Assembly (NCBI GenBank): GCA_030540405.1
Contig: JAUNWH010000023.1
Location: 1 to 39,066 of the forward strand
DNA from: Spirochaetales bacterium
GTDB lineage: Bacteria; Spirochaetota; Spirochaetia; Treponematales; Treponemataceae
Reading direction: 5' to 3'
Length of the DNA stretch: 39,066 nt
Position 1 is the stretch's first letter. Every line of letters begins with the position of its first letter. The translations under genes and the position numbers were made by a program. Of this stretch, positions 16,236 to 24,241 are shown piece by piece. Under the pieces are notes generated by a model. The model made no database searches, was not told the DNA's origin, and saw only the letters and a program-made list of their open reading frames with translations.

Positions 16236-16396
16236 AAAAAAGTCTTCCTTGTATGGTTTCGGTATGAACCTTCCGCACAAAATGTTTAGCTTTATAAGCC
16301 CTAAAGTTCAGTGCAAGGAGCAATTTTTCTGCTTTCACAAAACCTTGCCGCTGGATTTTTTAGGTTTGCTTAAAATCCTAAATTGATGAATAAAAA

Positions 16397-16726
16397 TTAA
16401 ACTTGAATTCCAACAGCTTCCCGGATTGAATCAGTAAGAGTTTTTCTTCCCTGAATATGTCCCTGAAGCCCAGGAATTTCCACAATAAGAGGAGCCTTTC
16501 CGTGCATCTGCCAAGACTGAATTTCCTTGGACAGCATATCGGCTATGTCTTCCGTAAGAATGAGAACCTTTGGTATGTCGCCAACGGAGCCTACGGAAGA
16601 ATTTTGTCCGGTTGCCTTGTTAAAAGCATCCAAAGCTTCCTGTCTGTTAGAAACAGCCTTGCCTTTTACGCCCGCAAGCATAAAGCCAAGAATCAGTTCC
16701 CGTTCTCCAATTACAAAATATTCCAT
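16397..16726 (-). CDS. atpF: V-type ATP synthase subunit F
   Basis: Small central-stalk subunit, 109 residues, with the family layout: an opening YFVIGERELILGFMLAGVKG, a middle strand KVLILTEDIADML, and PLIVEIPG near the end. It binds subunit D and helps regulate the rotor. It follows atpK after a 75-bp gap with a hairpin. Confidence 0.93.
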   Translation of the reverse strand: MEYFVIGERELILGFMLAGVKGKAVSNRQEALDAFNKATGQNSSVGSVGDIPKVLILTEDIADMLSKEIQSWQMHGKAPLIVEIPGLQGHIQGRKTLTDSIREAVGIQV

Positions 16727-16746
16727 GACTATGCTTTTATGCCAGA

Positions 16747-16782
16747 CTGAATTTTAAGCAGAAAGAACCTCCCAAAATTCAG
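16747..16782 (-). promoter_or_regulatory. Intercistronic hairpin between atpK and atpF
   Basis: CTGAATTTT (16747-16755) and AAAATTCAG (16774-16782) make a perfect 9-bp stem with an 18-nt loop, just downstream of atpK on the minus strand. It lacks a T-run. It could stabilise the upstream atpK message or mark a processing point, which would help raise the level of the c-ring subunit; that is inference. Confidence 0.45.
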
Positions 16783-16801
16783 CCTTTAGCAAAAAATTTT
16801 A

Positions 16802-17128
16802 TTACATTATCATAATGAACAAAGCAACAAGGAATCCCCAAAGACAAATACCTTCAGCAAGACCTACGAAAGGAAGCGCCTTTCCTGAAAGCTCTGCGTT
16901 TTCGCTCATTGCGCCCATAGCAGCTGAACCAATTTTTCCAACAGCAGAACCACCGCCAATGCAAGCGATTCCAACAGCAAGAGCGGCAGCTACATATTTT
17001 ATAGCTCCAGCATTAGAAGCCGTCTGTTCTACAGCCTGCTCTTCAGGAACAGAAGAAGCCTGCGCAAAAACGCCTGCAACAGCAACCAAAAGCATCATTG
17101 AGAGAGCAACCAAAAATTTCTTGTTCAT
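16802..17128 (-). CDS. atpK: V-type ATP synthase subunit K (c-ring)
   Basis: Rotor-ring proteolipid, 108 residues with a single hairpin of two membrane helices (about 44-70 and 85-108), unlike the four-helix NtpK of enterococci. The ion-carrying glutamate is E92 in FVGLAEGICLWGF. The first helix has Lys65 where sodium-binding rings usually have Gln, so proton use seems more likely, but this is tentative. Residues 1-22 look like a cleavable signal peptide (MNKKFLVALSMMLLVAVAGV, then FAQA) followed by a 20-residue polar Glu/Ala stretch. A signal peptide on a c subunit is unusual. Confidence 0.93.
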   Translation of the reverse strand: MNKKFLVALSMMLLVAVAGVFAQASSVPEEQAVEQTASNAGAIKYVAAALAVGIACIGGGSAVGKIGSAAMGAMSENAELSGKALPFVGLAEGICLWGFLVALFIMIM

Positions 17129-17189
17129 AATAAAAACCTCTTGTTCTAAAAATTCTATAAATAAACTGCAAAAAGCAGCTGTCTACAAA

Positions 17190-19178
17190 CTAAACTGTCT
17201 CTTTATAAACAAAAGAGAACGGCTTGAATTCCCGTCCTGTCTCACTAAAGAATTTCGAGAAGAACTCGTAATACTGAAGACGCACAACCTGAATTGCAAC
17301 AATCATTCCTTCAAGAACTACAACAATAGCATTTCCCAGAACGGCCACAGCAATTCCACCTGCGCCAGGGGCAAGTTCAACAAAAGTGTTGATAATGTAT
17401 CCCAAAACTGCGTGGGCAAGAGCAAATGCGCCTACACGGACAAAGCTAACTGTATTTGAAAGATATGAAGAAATAACTTCGATAATTTCGACAACTGCGC
17501 CAATAACCGCGCTAAAAAGACCGTTTTCCAAAATAGGACGCTCGCCATCAACAAGCCTTTGGAATATTTCGGAGCAGGCAGTCAAAAACAGCGAAACAGA
17601 TATTACAATCCAGTCATAAGCGGCAGGTGCATGATTGAACAGCGCAACTCTAACCGCAAATACAATCACGTACCAGAAGAAAACCGCGCCTGAAATTCCA
17701 GTTTTTCCAAACAACGCCTTTCCAATCCGGCGCAAAGAAAACTGATTTATTATATTTATTACAAGTCCGCAACTGTTAATTATAAATCCTATTGAAATCG
17801 TAAAGCCAAAGAACGTAAACATTCTTGTTATAGAAGCCGGATCGCTTGAAGGCATCATGTGCAGAATCGGAGCGCGCGGAGTTCCAAAAAGTCCTGTAAC
17901 CCACAAGGCAAACGGACGCAGCAAAGTTTCATTTGCAAAAAACTCGCCGGTAAGAAGTCCCATAATCGTACTGCTCACTCCTATGCAACAGAAAATTCCG
18001 CCGAATTTTTCCCAGCCTGAAATCTTAATCTTTTTAAGGCAGCAAAGAATTCCTATTATAAGGAAGCACAATCCCTGGCCTGCGTCTCCAAACATAATTC
18101 CAAACAGAACTGTAAAGAACAAAGCCACAAACGGAGTCGGGTCAACAGTTCCGTACAAAGGCGAACCGTAACTGAAAATCATGCGCTCAAAGTTAGAAAC
18201 AATTTTTCCATGCTTAACCAGAACTGGAACTTTTTCCTGACCAGAAACAACAGAAGGAACTTCTGTTGGCAAAAATTCACGGATTCCAGCGCGGCTTTGT
18301 GTAAGCTCGTCCAAATCCTTCATTACTTTTCTAATGAGATATGCAGGAATCCAACCTGTTATTCTGTATACAAATTCCGTTGACTCAAGAGAATTTTCCA
18401 CAGAATAAATCTGGCTTCCAACTGAATAAATCTGCAAAAGCCTGTAAAGCTCATCCTTGTGAGTTTCCGCAAAATTACGGCGTTCAGTCTGAATTTCCTC
18501 AAGGGCAGAGGCGGCTTCTGTTTTATTCCGCTCCAAAGTAAGAAGAACTTCATCAGGAATTCCCTTAAAATCCTTTGGAACTTGAAGCTCTGTAAATCCC
18601 GCTTCCTTAAGTTCTCCGTCCAAGGCAAAGCGGGCTTTTTTTGACGAAGCCGCAAGAATTCTTGAATCATCATCGCCAAGCCTTACAATAATTCCACGTG
18701 AGCCAAGCCGGGCCTTTAAATCGTCAATTTTTTCAGGATCTATTTTTCCGATTCGCAAAGTAAGAAAAGATAGCGACTCAAGATCCGAATAAGAAACTTT
18801 CAAATTCGCAAAAGCCAAAGCTTCTCTATATGCGGAAACAGCTCTTTTTTCCTCGTCAGCGGCAGTAAGCTCTTTTTTGTGAATATCTTCAACTGAATCA
18901 ATAATTTTTGTCGCGCTTTCAAAATCTGAGTCAGAAGGAAGAGGAACAGAACCTTTGTATCCGTCCAAGTCAGGCAAATCCAGAGCCGCCCTAACCTGCT
19001 GAAGCCGCTCAAAAACAGAAGCGTCAGGATTAAGCCTTTTTGCAGAATCGGAAGAATCAGAGGCAAATTCCTGCTGAAACTGAAATTCGCCCAGCTCGCC
19101 AAGGTATTTAAGAACAGAATGTATGTCTTCCCGCAAAACCATAAGCTCAATAAGACGCATTGTGGTTGTTCTAGCCAT
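17190..19178 (-). CDS. atpI: V-type ATP synthase subunit I (a-type stator)
   Basis: Membrane stator subunit, 662 residues. The N-terminal 340 residues are cytoplasmic and helical; the rest has about seven to eight membrane segments beginning at the FVALFFTVLFGIMFGDAGQG motif. The essential ion-channel arginine is R581 in SFVRVGAFALAHA (equivalent to the SYLRLWALSLAHA motif of yeast Vph1), with a second conserved Arg at R633 in RLQYYEFFSKFF. It forms the ion half-channels beside the c-ring. It overlaps the atpC end by 8 bp and is followed by atpK 61 bp later. Confidence 0.96.
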   Translation of the reverse strand: MARTTTMRLIELMVLREDIHSVLKYLGELGEFQFQQEFASDSSDSAKRLNPDASVFERLQQVRAALDLPDLDGYKGSVPLPSDSDFESATKIIDSVEDIHKKELTAADEEKRAVSAYREALAFANLKVSYSDLESLSFLTLRIGKIDPEKIDDLKARLGSRGIIVRLGDDDSRILAASSKKARFALDGELKEAGFTELQVPKDFKGIPDEVLLTLERNKTEAASALEEIQTERRNFAETHKDELYRLLQIYSVGSQIYSVENSLESTEFVYRITGWIPAYLIRKVMKDLDELTQSRAGIREFLPTEVPSVVSGQEKVPVLVKHGKIVSNFERMIFSYGSPLYGTVDPTPFVALFFTVLFGIMFGDAGQGLCFLIIGILCCLKKIKISGWEKFGGIFCCIGVSSTIMGLLTGEFFANETLLRPFALWVTGLFGTPRAPILHMMPSSDPASITRMFTFFGFTISIGFIINSCGLVINIINQFSLRRIGKALFGKTGISGAVFFWYVIVFAVRVALFNHAPAAYDWIVISVSLFLTACSEIFQRLVDGERPILENGLFSAVIGAVVEIIEVISSYLSNTVSFVRVGAFALAHAVLGYIINTFVELAPGAGGIAVAVLGNAIVVVLEGMIVAIQVVRLQYYEFFSKFFSETGREFKPFSFVYKETV

Positions 19179-20202
19179 TTATTACCTCCAAGGCTCCAGT
19201 CATCTGCATAGCCTGCGATGAGTCGATGCTAAGCCGCAGACTTTCAGAAGCCGTGCGGATATTGTCAAGTTCGTTTCTTTTTATGATAAACCAGCAGACA
19301 ATAGGGCAAGCCGTAAACGGATATTTATGGAAAAGTTTGTACGCTTTTTTTACATAAAGGCTTTTATATGAGTTTGAAATCCACCTAGGATCTATTGTCC
19401 ATATAACGCCTTCTTCATGCGGATTCAAAAGCCTGCTGTATTTCCAGTTTTTCCAGGCATCGTAATTGTCCAGTTCCCAGTCCAGCGTTCTTATAGCTTC
19501 GTAGGCAAGCGGATCTGAGCTTTCCTTTTTTTCTGTTGAATAAGCCAAAAGCGGAATAATTTCTTCCTTTTGCATTTTATAGTAAAAACGAAGCCGGATT
19601 GCCCAGACAATATTGTCTATTCTGATTTTTTCTCCAATCAGCTTAAGAATTTCTTCCCTGCAAGACGAATGAACCTGCTTAGCCGCATTCCAAAGCGACA
19701 TAATATAATGGCAGTCAAGCTTGTAATTCGCCAAATGCTGCTCGGAAGCAGGAGGAATATTATTGTACCAAGAAAGCGGTCCGCCAAAAGTAATTGAAGC
19801 AATGTCCGGCCATTTATCGTAATTTATTATATTGAAAGGAGTTATCTTTTGAATATCAGGCATTTTCTTTTCTCCAAGCGAAAGAGAAGCTGAAATGTCC
19901 TTTAAATTCTCATAGTCAAAACTTCTAAGCAAAGTTAAAACAATGCCGTCCGGCTCTGAATAATTTCCAACAAGCTTTTTATAGTCGTAAATAAAATGCT
20001 CAAAGGCTTCCTGTTCCAAAGCATGAGCCAAAAGAGTTTCTGGAACGACAGGAACTTCTTTCTTGAACAAAAAAGCCCATAATTCCTGCAATGTGTGAAA
20101 AGAAAACAACTGCCTTGCGCGTTCCCCGACATAAGAGCGGGCAAGCATACCGCTGGCTTTTGCATAAACATAAGAATCAGCGGCGGACTTATCCATTGCC
20201 AT
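19171..20202 (-). CDS. atpC: V-type ATP synthase subunit C
   Basis: Protein of 343 residues resembling the AC39/subunit C family, the funnel that seats the central stalk D/F on the c-ring. It is rich in aromatic residues and opens with YVYAKASGMLARSYVG, a start typical of the family. The ATG at 20202 has AGGAGAG at good spacing. Divergence is high, as is usual for this subunit, so the call rests partly on position between the stalk subunit and atpI. Confidence 0.85.
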   Translation of the reverse strand: MAMDKSAADSYVYAKASGMLARSYVGERARQLFSFHTLQELWAFLFKKEVPVVPETLLAHALEQEAFEHFIYDYKKLVGNYSEPDGIVLTLLRSFDYENLKDISASLSLGEKKMPDIQKITPFNIINYDKWPDIASITFGGPLSWYNNIPPASEQHLANYKLDCHYIMSLWNAAKQVHSSCREEILKLIGEKIRIDNIVWAIRLRFYYKMQKEEIIPLLAYSTEKKESSDPLAYEAIRTLDWELDNYDAWKNWKYSRLLNPHEEGVIWTIDPRWISNSYKSLYVKKAYKLFHKYPFTACPIVCWFIIKRNELDNIRTASESLRLSIDSSQAMQMTGALEVING

Positions 20203-20211
20203 ATCGCTCTC

Positions 20212-20520
20212 CTATGAAAAAAGAATTTTATCCATAAGAGCGCTAAAAGACGAATTATCCTTTTCGCTTGAATTCAAATTCTTTTTATAAGATTCTAGGT
20301 CTGCGGAATGCTTTTTTTCTATAGCGGATTTTGTATCTTTTTCTTTCTGCTCTATTTCTGAAACAACAGCGGAATACTTGGTCTTGAATTCGGATTCAGC
20401 CTTGGCGCGTGCAGCTGCGATTTTTTCATCTGCCCTTTTCTGCGCATCAAGCACTGTTGTAGAAGCTTCTTTTTCTACATCAAGAAGATGTGTAATAATA
20501 TCAATTTCTTCAGCAGCCAT
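20212..20520 (-). CDS. V-type ATPase peripheral-stalk subunit (G/H type)
   Basis: Protein of 102 residues from the ATG at 20520 with GGAG 6 nt upstream; an in-frame TTG at 20532 overlaps this SD and is rejected. Almost the whole length is a charged, Ala/Lys/Glu-rich helix (VEKEASTTVLDAQKRADEKI onward), as in subunits that pair with E to make the peripheral stalk. The gene is the first of the ATPase genes proper and is 9 bp before atpC. The assignment rests on coiled-coil character and place. Confidence 0.75.
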   Translation of the reverse strand: MAAEEIDIITHLLDVEKEASTTVLDAQKRADEKIAAARAKAESEFKTKYSAVVSEIEQKEKDTKSAIEKKHSADLESYKKNLNSSEKDNSSFSALMDKILFS

Positions 20521-20547
20521 TATGTACTCCAAAAAAGTTTAAACTTT

Positions 20548-21006
20548 CTATTGAGATTCAGCCTCGCATAAAGCATCGAAGACTTCCTGCGGTGAATTTT
20601 TTTCAAAAAGTTTCGTTATAAACAGAGGATCTTGCAGAACAACGGCAAGCTCTTTTAAAATCTCAAGAAGAAGATTATTGTCATTCGGACCGCACAAAAG
20701 CATAAATACAAGGTTTACAGGAGAACCGTCCAAAGCGTCATAATCAATACCTTTGCGGCTTATTCCTATTGCTCCGACACAGCCTTTTACAGAACTGCAA
20801 ATTCCATGAGGAACAGCAACACCATGCATTATGCCAGTACTCATCTGGGCTTCACGTGCATGAAGAACAGACAAAGCGTCGTCCCTGCCTACTTCCGGGT
20901 GTTCAGAATGGATAACTTGCACCATTTCCTCAAAAAGCTCGTCTTTGTCTTCGCTTTCAAGGTTTACAATTATGCTTTTAGGAGAGAATATTTTTGCAAA
21001 AACCAT
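20548..21006 (-). CDS. ptsN: PTS EIIA-like regulatory protein (PtsN type)
   Basis: Stand-alone EIIA domain of the fructose/nitrogen class, 152 residues. The phospho-accepting His lies in GIMHGVAVPHG, at about residue 67, and the downstream GIDYDALDGSPVNLVFMLL strand motif is typical. It is probably a regulator working through phosphate state rather than in sugar uptake, as no permease is present. It starts 41 bp after secG and ends 27 bp before the first V-ATPase gene, so all may share one transcript. Confidence 0.92.
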   Translation of the reverse strand: MVFAKIFSPKSIIVNLESEDKDELFEEMVQVIHSEHPEVGRDDALSVLHAREAQMSTGIMHGVAVPHGICSSVKGCVGAIGISRKGIDYDALDGSPVNLVFMLLCGPNDNNLLLEILKELAVVLQDPLFITKLFEKNSPQEVFDALCEAESQ

Positions 21007-21047
21007 ATTACCATCCTTAACAATAGAGCCGCCAAAAACGAGCAGCT

Positions 21048-21389
21048 TTATTTTTCAGCCGGGCTAAGCTCCTCCTGAAGCCAGCTTCCGTTATCCTCTG
21101 AAGAAGCCTGTTCTCCCTGAATTTCTTTTACAGTGGAAGACAAGTCTTCTTTTGCAGGAGCTTTGTTCAAAAGTGAAATTCCAAAAGCAGTTACAAAGAA
21201 CAATGCGGCAAGAACACCAGTTGTCTTTGTAAGAACACTCGCTGAGCGGGCGCCAAAAGCTGTAGACTGTCCGCCGCCAAAAGCGCTTCCCATGCCATTA
21301 TTTTCTTCATTCTGAACAAGAACAAGAAGAACTAAAAGAACACAAATAATTACAAACGCAATGAGAAGGATTGTTTTTAAAACAGCCAT
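21048..21389 (-). CDS. secG: Preprotein translocase subunit SecG
   Basis: Small membrane subunit of the SecYEG channel, 113 residues. Two membrane helices (about 4-25 and 54-75) flank the conserved loop QNEENNGMGSAFGGG, then a polar Glu/Ser-rich tail of about 35 residues, longer than in Escherichia coli. The ATG has GGAG 6 nt upstream. It is the first gene after a good promoter and probably heads the run into ptsN and the V-ATPase genes. Confidence 0.94.
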   Translation of the reverse strand: MAVLKTILLIAFVIICVLLVLLVLVQNEENNGMGSAFGGGQSTAFGARSASVLTKTTGVLAALFFVTAFGISLLNKAPAKEDLSSTVKEIQGEQASSEDNGSWLQEELSPAEK

Positions 21390-21441
21390 TTTTTACTCCA
21401 AACACCGGACATTCCCGGCAAAATTCATTTTTAGTTTCATT

Positions 21442-21470
21442 ATAATAATGAAATATTTCCGTTAGGTCAA
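21442..21470 (-). promoter_or_regulatory. Sigma-70-type promoter upstream of secG
   Basis: On the minus strand, TTGACC (21470-21465) and TATTAT (21447-21442) with a 17-bp spacer. An overlapping TATAAT lies 3 nt further on, at 20-bp spacing. The leader of about 45 nt ends in GGAG before secG. No other clear promoter is seen before the V-ATPase genes. Confidence 0.6.
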
Positions 21471-21614
21471 TTAAGAATCATAAAAACAATAGAGTCAAAG
21501 AAGCAAGGTCAAATCAGCCATTAAAAGGGTAATTATCTTCATTTTAACAATTCTTTAATCAGGATTTTACAAAGCGAATTTATTTTTTTTCCAGATTAAA
21601 TCAAAGAGGTTTTT

Positions 21615-22928
21615 ATGAAAAGACAATTATTTTATGCGCTGGCTGCAATGGCGGCTTTTTTGCCGGTTTCCTGCGCTTCAACATCAAAGGCTGGAACAAC
21701 TGCAGCTTCTCCATTTGAAAAAGTCGGCTTGAATGGAAGCAAAGTTCCTTATACTGTTCTTGCAAAAACATCGGGCGGCGTGGAAATTCAAAACGGCGGA
21801 TACGGCTCAGACGCGTGCGCTCATCCAACAGATTCAAATCTTTTCTATTTACTTACAGACCGCGGACCAAACATCGACTTTAAGGGAAGCAGCGGAAAAG
21901 GAAAAATGTTCCCTGTTCCTTCTTATGCTCCAAGAATCGGTCTTTTCAAGATGAACGAGGACGGCTCTGTTTCGCTTGTAAAAGAAATCACATTGAAAAC
22001 TCCGGACGGAAAAGACATAACAGGGCTTCCAAACCCGGACGGAAAAGGCGCGACTGGAGAAATTGCCTACGATCTTGACGGAAACATTCTTGGAACAGAC
22101 GAATACGGGCTTGACAGCGAGGGAATTGTTGCGATGAAAGACGGAACATTCTGGATTTCTGATGAATACGGACCTCACATTGTCCACTACGATGCGGACG
22201 GAAAACAGATTGAAAGAATAAGCCCGTTCGGAATGGACACAGGAAAAAGACATCTTCCGGCAGTTCTTGCGCGCCGCCGTGCAAACCGCGGAATGGAAGG
22301 CCTTGCAGTAACTCCGGACGAAAAAACTCTTGTGGGAATAATGCAGTCCACGCTTTTTAATCCTTCAAAGAAAGAGATTTCAAACAAGCAGCTTGTGCGG
22401 ATTGTAGCTTTTGACATTAAAACCGGAAGCACAAAGCAGTACGCTTATATTCAGAACAAGGAGACAGATTCCACCTGCGGAATTACAGCTCTTTCCAACA
22501 CAGAATTTGCTGTGATTGAACGCGACGGAAAATTTTCTGGCGAGAAGGAAGCGCATAAGTATCTTTTCAAAATTGACTTGAAAGACGCGACGGACATAAC
22601 AGGCGAGAATCCTGAATCAGAAGAAGGGCTTTTGATAAACGGAAAAACTCTTGAGCAGTGCGCAACAGAAGAAATTGAGGCGGCCGGAATTAAGCCTGTA
22701 AAAAAAGAATTCCTTGTTGACCTTGTGGAATATCTTCCGAACAAATATCCGCACGACAAGCTTGAAGGCCTTTGGATTTTGGACAGCAGCACAATCGCCG
22801 TGGCAAACGACAATGACTTTGCAATCAATGTCGAAAACAACAAGCTTGTGCAGAAAATACTTCCAGGCACAACAAGCATTGACGACGACGTGGTTTATGT
22901 AATAAAGCTTCCAAAAAGCTTGAAATAA
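21615..22928 (+). CDS. Phytase-like/esterase-like exported lipoprotein
   Basis: Protein of 437 residues of the 'phytase-like' beta-propeller family. Landmarks are FYLLTDRGPN (about 75-84), GTDEYGLDSEGI and WISDEYGPHIVHY in the middle, NRGMEGLAVTPDEKTLVGIM, and KLEGLWILDSSTIAVANDND near the end; the repeated acidic turns suggest metal binding. The N-terminus (MKRQLFYALAAMAAFLPVSCAS) has a lipobox ending at C20, so it is likely lipid-anchored in the envelope. The enzyme activity is not settled for this family. ATG with AGAGG at 21605-21609. Probably monocistronic. Confidence 0.86.
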   Translation: MKRQLFYALAAMAAFLPVSCASTSKAGTTAASPFEKVGLNGSKVPYTVLAKTSGGVEIQNGGYGSDACAHPTDSNLFYLLTDRGPNIDFKGSSGKGKMFPVPSYAPRIGLFKMNEDGSVSLVKEITLKTPDGKDITGLPNPDGKGATGEIAYDLDGNILGTDEYGLDSEGIVAMKDGTFWISDEYGPHIVHYDADGKQIERISPFGMDTGKRHLPAVLARRRANRGMEGLAVTPDEKTLVGIMQSTLFNPSKKEISNKQLVRIVAFDIKTGSTKQYAYIQNKETDSTCGITALSNTEFAVIERDGKFSGEKEAHKYLFKIDLKDATDITGENPESEEGLLINGKTLEQCATEEIEAAGIKPVKKEFLVDLVEYLPNKYPHDKLEGLWILDSSTIAVANDNDFAINVENNKLVQKILPGTTSIDDDVVYVIKLPKSLK

Positions 22929-22942
22929 GTTTTTAGTTATTT

Positions 22943-22999
22943 GCTCTGGCCGCGGACTACTAGTTTGCAGAAACCGAGTTTGCGGTCTGCAGCCAGAGC
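22943..22999. repeat. Long imperfect hairpin downstream of phytase-like gene
   Basis: GCTCTGGC (22943-22950) pairs with GCCAGAGC (22992-22999). After one mismatch, GCGGAC (22952-22957) pairs with GTCTGC (22985-22990) with one G-U pair. The apex holds two copies of AGTTTGC. It is GC-rich against its surroundings and begins 14 nt after the stop codon. The following stretch is only weakly T-rich, so it may be a 3'-end stabiliser, a repeat, or a poor terminator. Confidence 0.55.
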
Positions 23000-23043
23000 A
23001 CCGGCTGTTTTCCATATATACGAACATTCCCAGTCCGTTGGGT

Positions 23044-23078
23044 AAATATAGTAACTATATTTGGGGAACTTAGTTACT
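23044..23078. repeat. Two mutually exclusive hairpins, convergent gap
   Basis: AAATATAGT (23044-23052) and ACTATATTT (23054-23062) are a perfect 9-base dyad. The same segment can instead use AGTAACTA (23050-23057) to pair with TAGTTACT (23071-23078), followed by a T-rich stretch. The two folds cannot coexist. Outer TTCCC (23027-23031) and GGGAA (23064-23068) frame the first. It lies between convergent genes, so termination is the simplest role. Confidence 0.45.
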
Positions 23079-23159
23079 TTGTTGTCTAATGAAATTTATT
23101 AAGTGTTCACAAAGTTTTTATACATTGCAAATACTCCTGATAAATAAAGCTATGTATTG

Positions 23160-23897
23160 CTAGTAAGTATTACTCAAAATGCCAAACACATTAAAGAAAT
23201 TTTTCAGCACGCAGTTTTCAAGTTCATCCATATTCATGCTGCGGATTTCGCAAGTCTTTTCGTAAACCTGCTTGATTTGAAGCGGGGAAGTTTTTTCTTC
23301 TACTTTTAAAGTCTGATACGGAGCGTCAGTTTCTAAAAGAATTTTTTCTAGCGGAAGTTCTTTTACACAGCCAATTGATTTTTTATTTCCGTTGAGCAAA
23401 GGCTTTCCAAAAGAAAAGTATGCGTTTATTCCATGGTTCAAAATTGAAACAGCATCTCTTGCAGTAAAAGCGAATGAATGAAAAACAACTGAAGCGCATT
23501 TTTTTAGAGCAGAAGAATAAAAGAACACAAGATCCAGCGCTTTTCTGTCGTGAATTACAAGAGGTACTTTATGCTCCGTGGCAAGTTCAAGGCACACTTC
23601 AAATGCCTTTTTCTGCTGAGCTGCGCAAGATTTTAGTTCCGGCGTAAAAAAGTCAAAGCCCGTTTCTCCAACTGCAAGAATTTTTTTTTGAATCAAAAGG
23701 CTTTCTAAAAAATCAGCATTTTCAAGCAAAGGTTTCTGCGGATGAAGACCAAATGCACATAAAACTTTTCCGCCGCTTTTTGAAGCAATTTCTTCCTGAA
23801 CAAAAAATTCTTCTTTTGAGTGAGCGCATGAACAGCAAAAATGCGCCGGAATAAAATTTTCGCATTCAGCAATATGCAAATGGGAATCGCAAAGCAT
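23160..23897 (-). CDS. TatD-family metal-dependent hydrolase
   Basis: Protein of 245 residues from the ATG at 23897; GGAGG sits 5 nt before it and only 2 nt before the alternative TTG at 23900. Metal ligands of the TatD fold are in order: DSHLHI near the start, GLHP, GETGFDF (usual form GEIGLDY), a His in VIHDRK, a His in FHSFAFT, and ETDAPY near the end. The family are 3'-5' DNases acting in nucleic-acid repair or turnover. The GET-F-DF variant is a mild departure. It faces the phytase-like gene and is divergent from the 73-residue gene. Confidence 0.9.
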   Translation of the reverse strand: MLCDSHLHIAECENFIPAHFCCSCAHSKEEFFVQEEIASKSGGKVLCAFGLHPQKPLLENADFLESLLIQKKILAVGETGFDFFTPELKSCAAQQKKAFEVCLELATEHKVPLVIHDRKALDLVFFYSSALKKCASVVFHSFAFTARDAVSILNHGINAYFSFGKPLLNGNKKSIGCVKELPLEKILLETDAPYQTLKVEEKTSPLQIKQVYEKTCEIRSMNMDELENCVLKNFFNVFGILSNTY

Positions 23898-23993
23898 CAA
23901 TGCCTCCAGATAAATAAAAAGCTAAACACATTCATTAAAAAACCGAAAATATAATAAGGCTAAGGAATTTTTCCATATTCAAGCAGCATTGCT

Positions 23994-23999
23994 TATAAT
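23994..23999 (+). promoter_or_regulatory. Putative -10 box of 73-residue protein gene
   Basis: Perfect TATAAT 20 nt before the ATG at 24020. The -35 position (about 23971-23976, TTCCAT) is poor, so an activator or extended -10 contacts would be needed. Confidence 0.4.
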
Positions 24000-24019
24000 A
24001 CTAAAGCGAGGTGCAATTT

Positions 24020-24241
24020 ATGGCATACTACACACTTAAAACCATAGCAAAGACAAATGACTACATGGCAGTTCTAAGAGAAACAGAAGACGGATACGTT
24101 GTGCGCATTGTAAGAGACAAAGACGGCTACGATGAAATAACAACAGATTTCATTTCCCGCACATTGTTCGAATCCTGTCTTAGAACCGGCTACCTTACAA
24201 AAATTGAAGAGCCAGCTGCAAAAATGGCAGTAAACGCCTAA
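24020..24241 (+). CDS. Small conserved-looking protein, function unknown
   Basis: Protein of 73 residues. The ATG at 24020 is chosen because GAGG (24008-24011) is 8 nt upstream; the in-frame GTG at 24011 overlaps that SD. It is soluble and charged, starts MAYYTLKTIAKTNDYMAVL, and looks like a small alpha/beta fold with repeated beta-type stretches (GYVVRIVRDKDGYDEI). No cysteines or metal motifs suggest a chemistry. Codon use matches its neighbours, so it is probably a real gene. Its stop overlaps the end of miaA on the other strand by 4 bp, leaving no room for a terminator between them. Confidence 0.72.
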   Translation: MAYYTLKTIAKTNDYMAVLRETEDGYVVRIVRDKDGYDEITTDFISRTLFESCLRTGYLTKIEEPAAKMAVNA

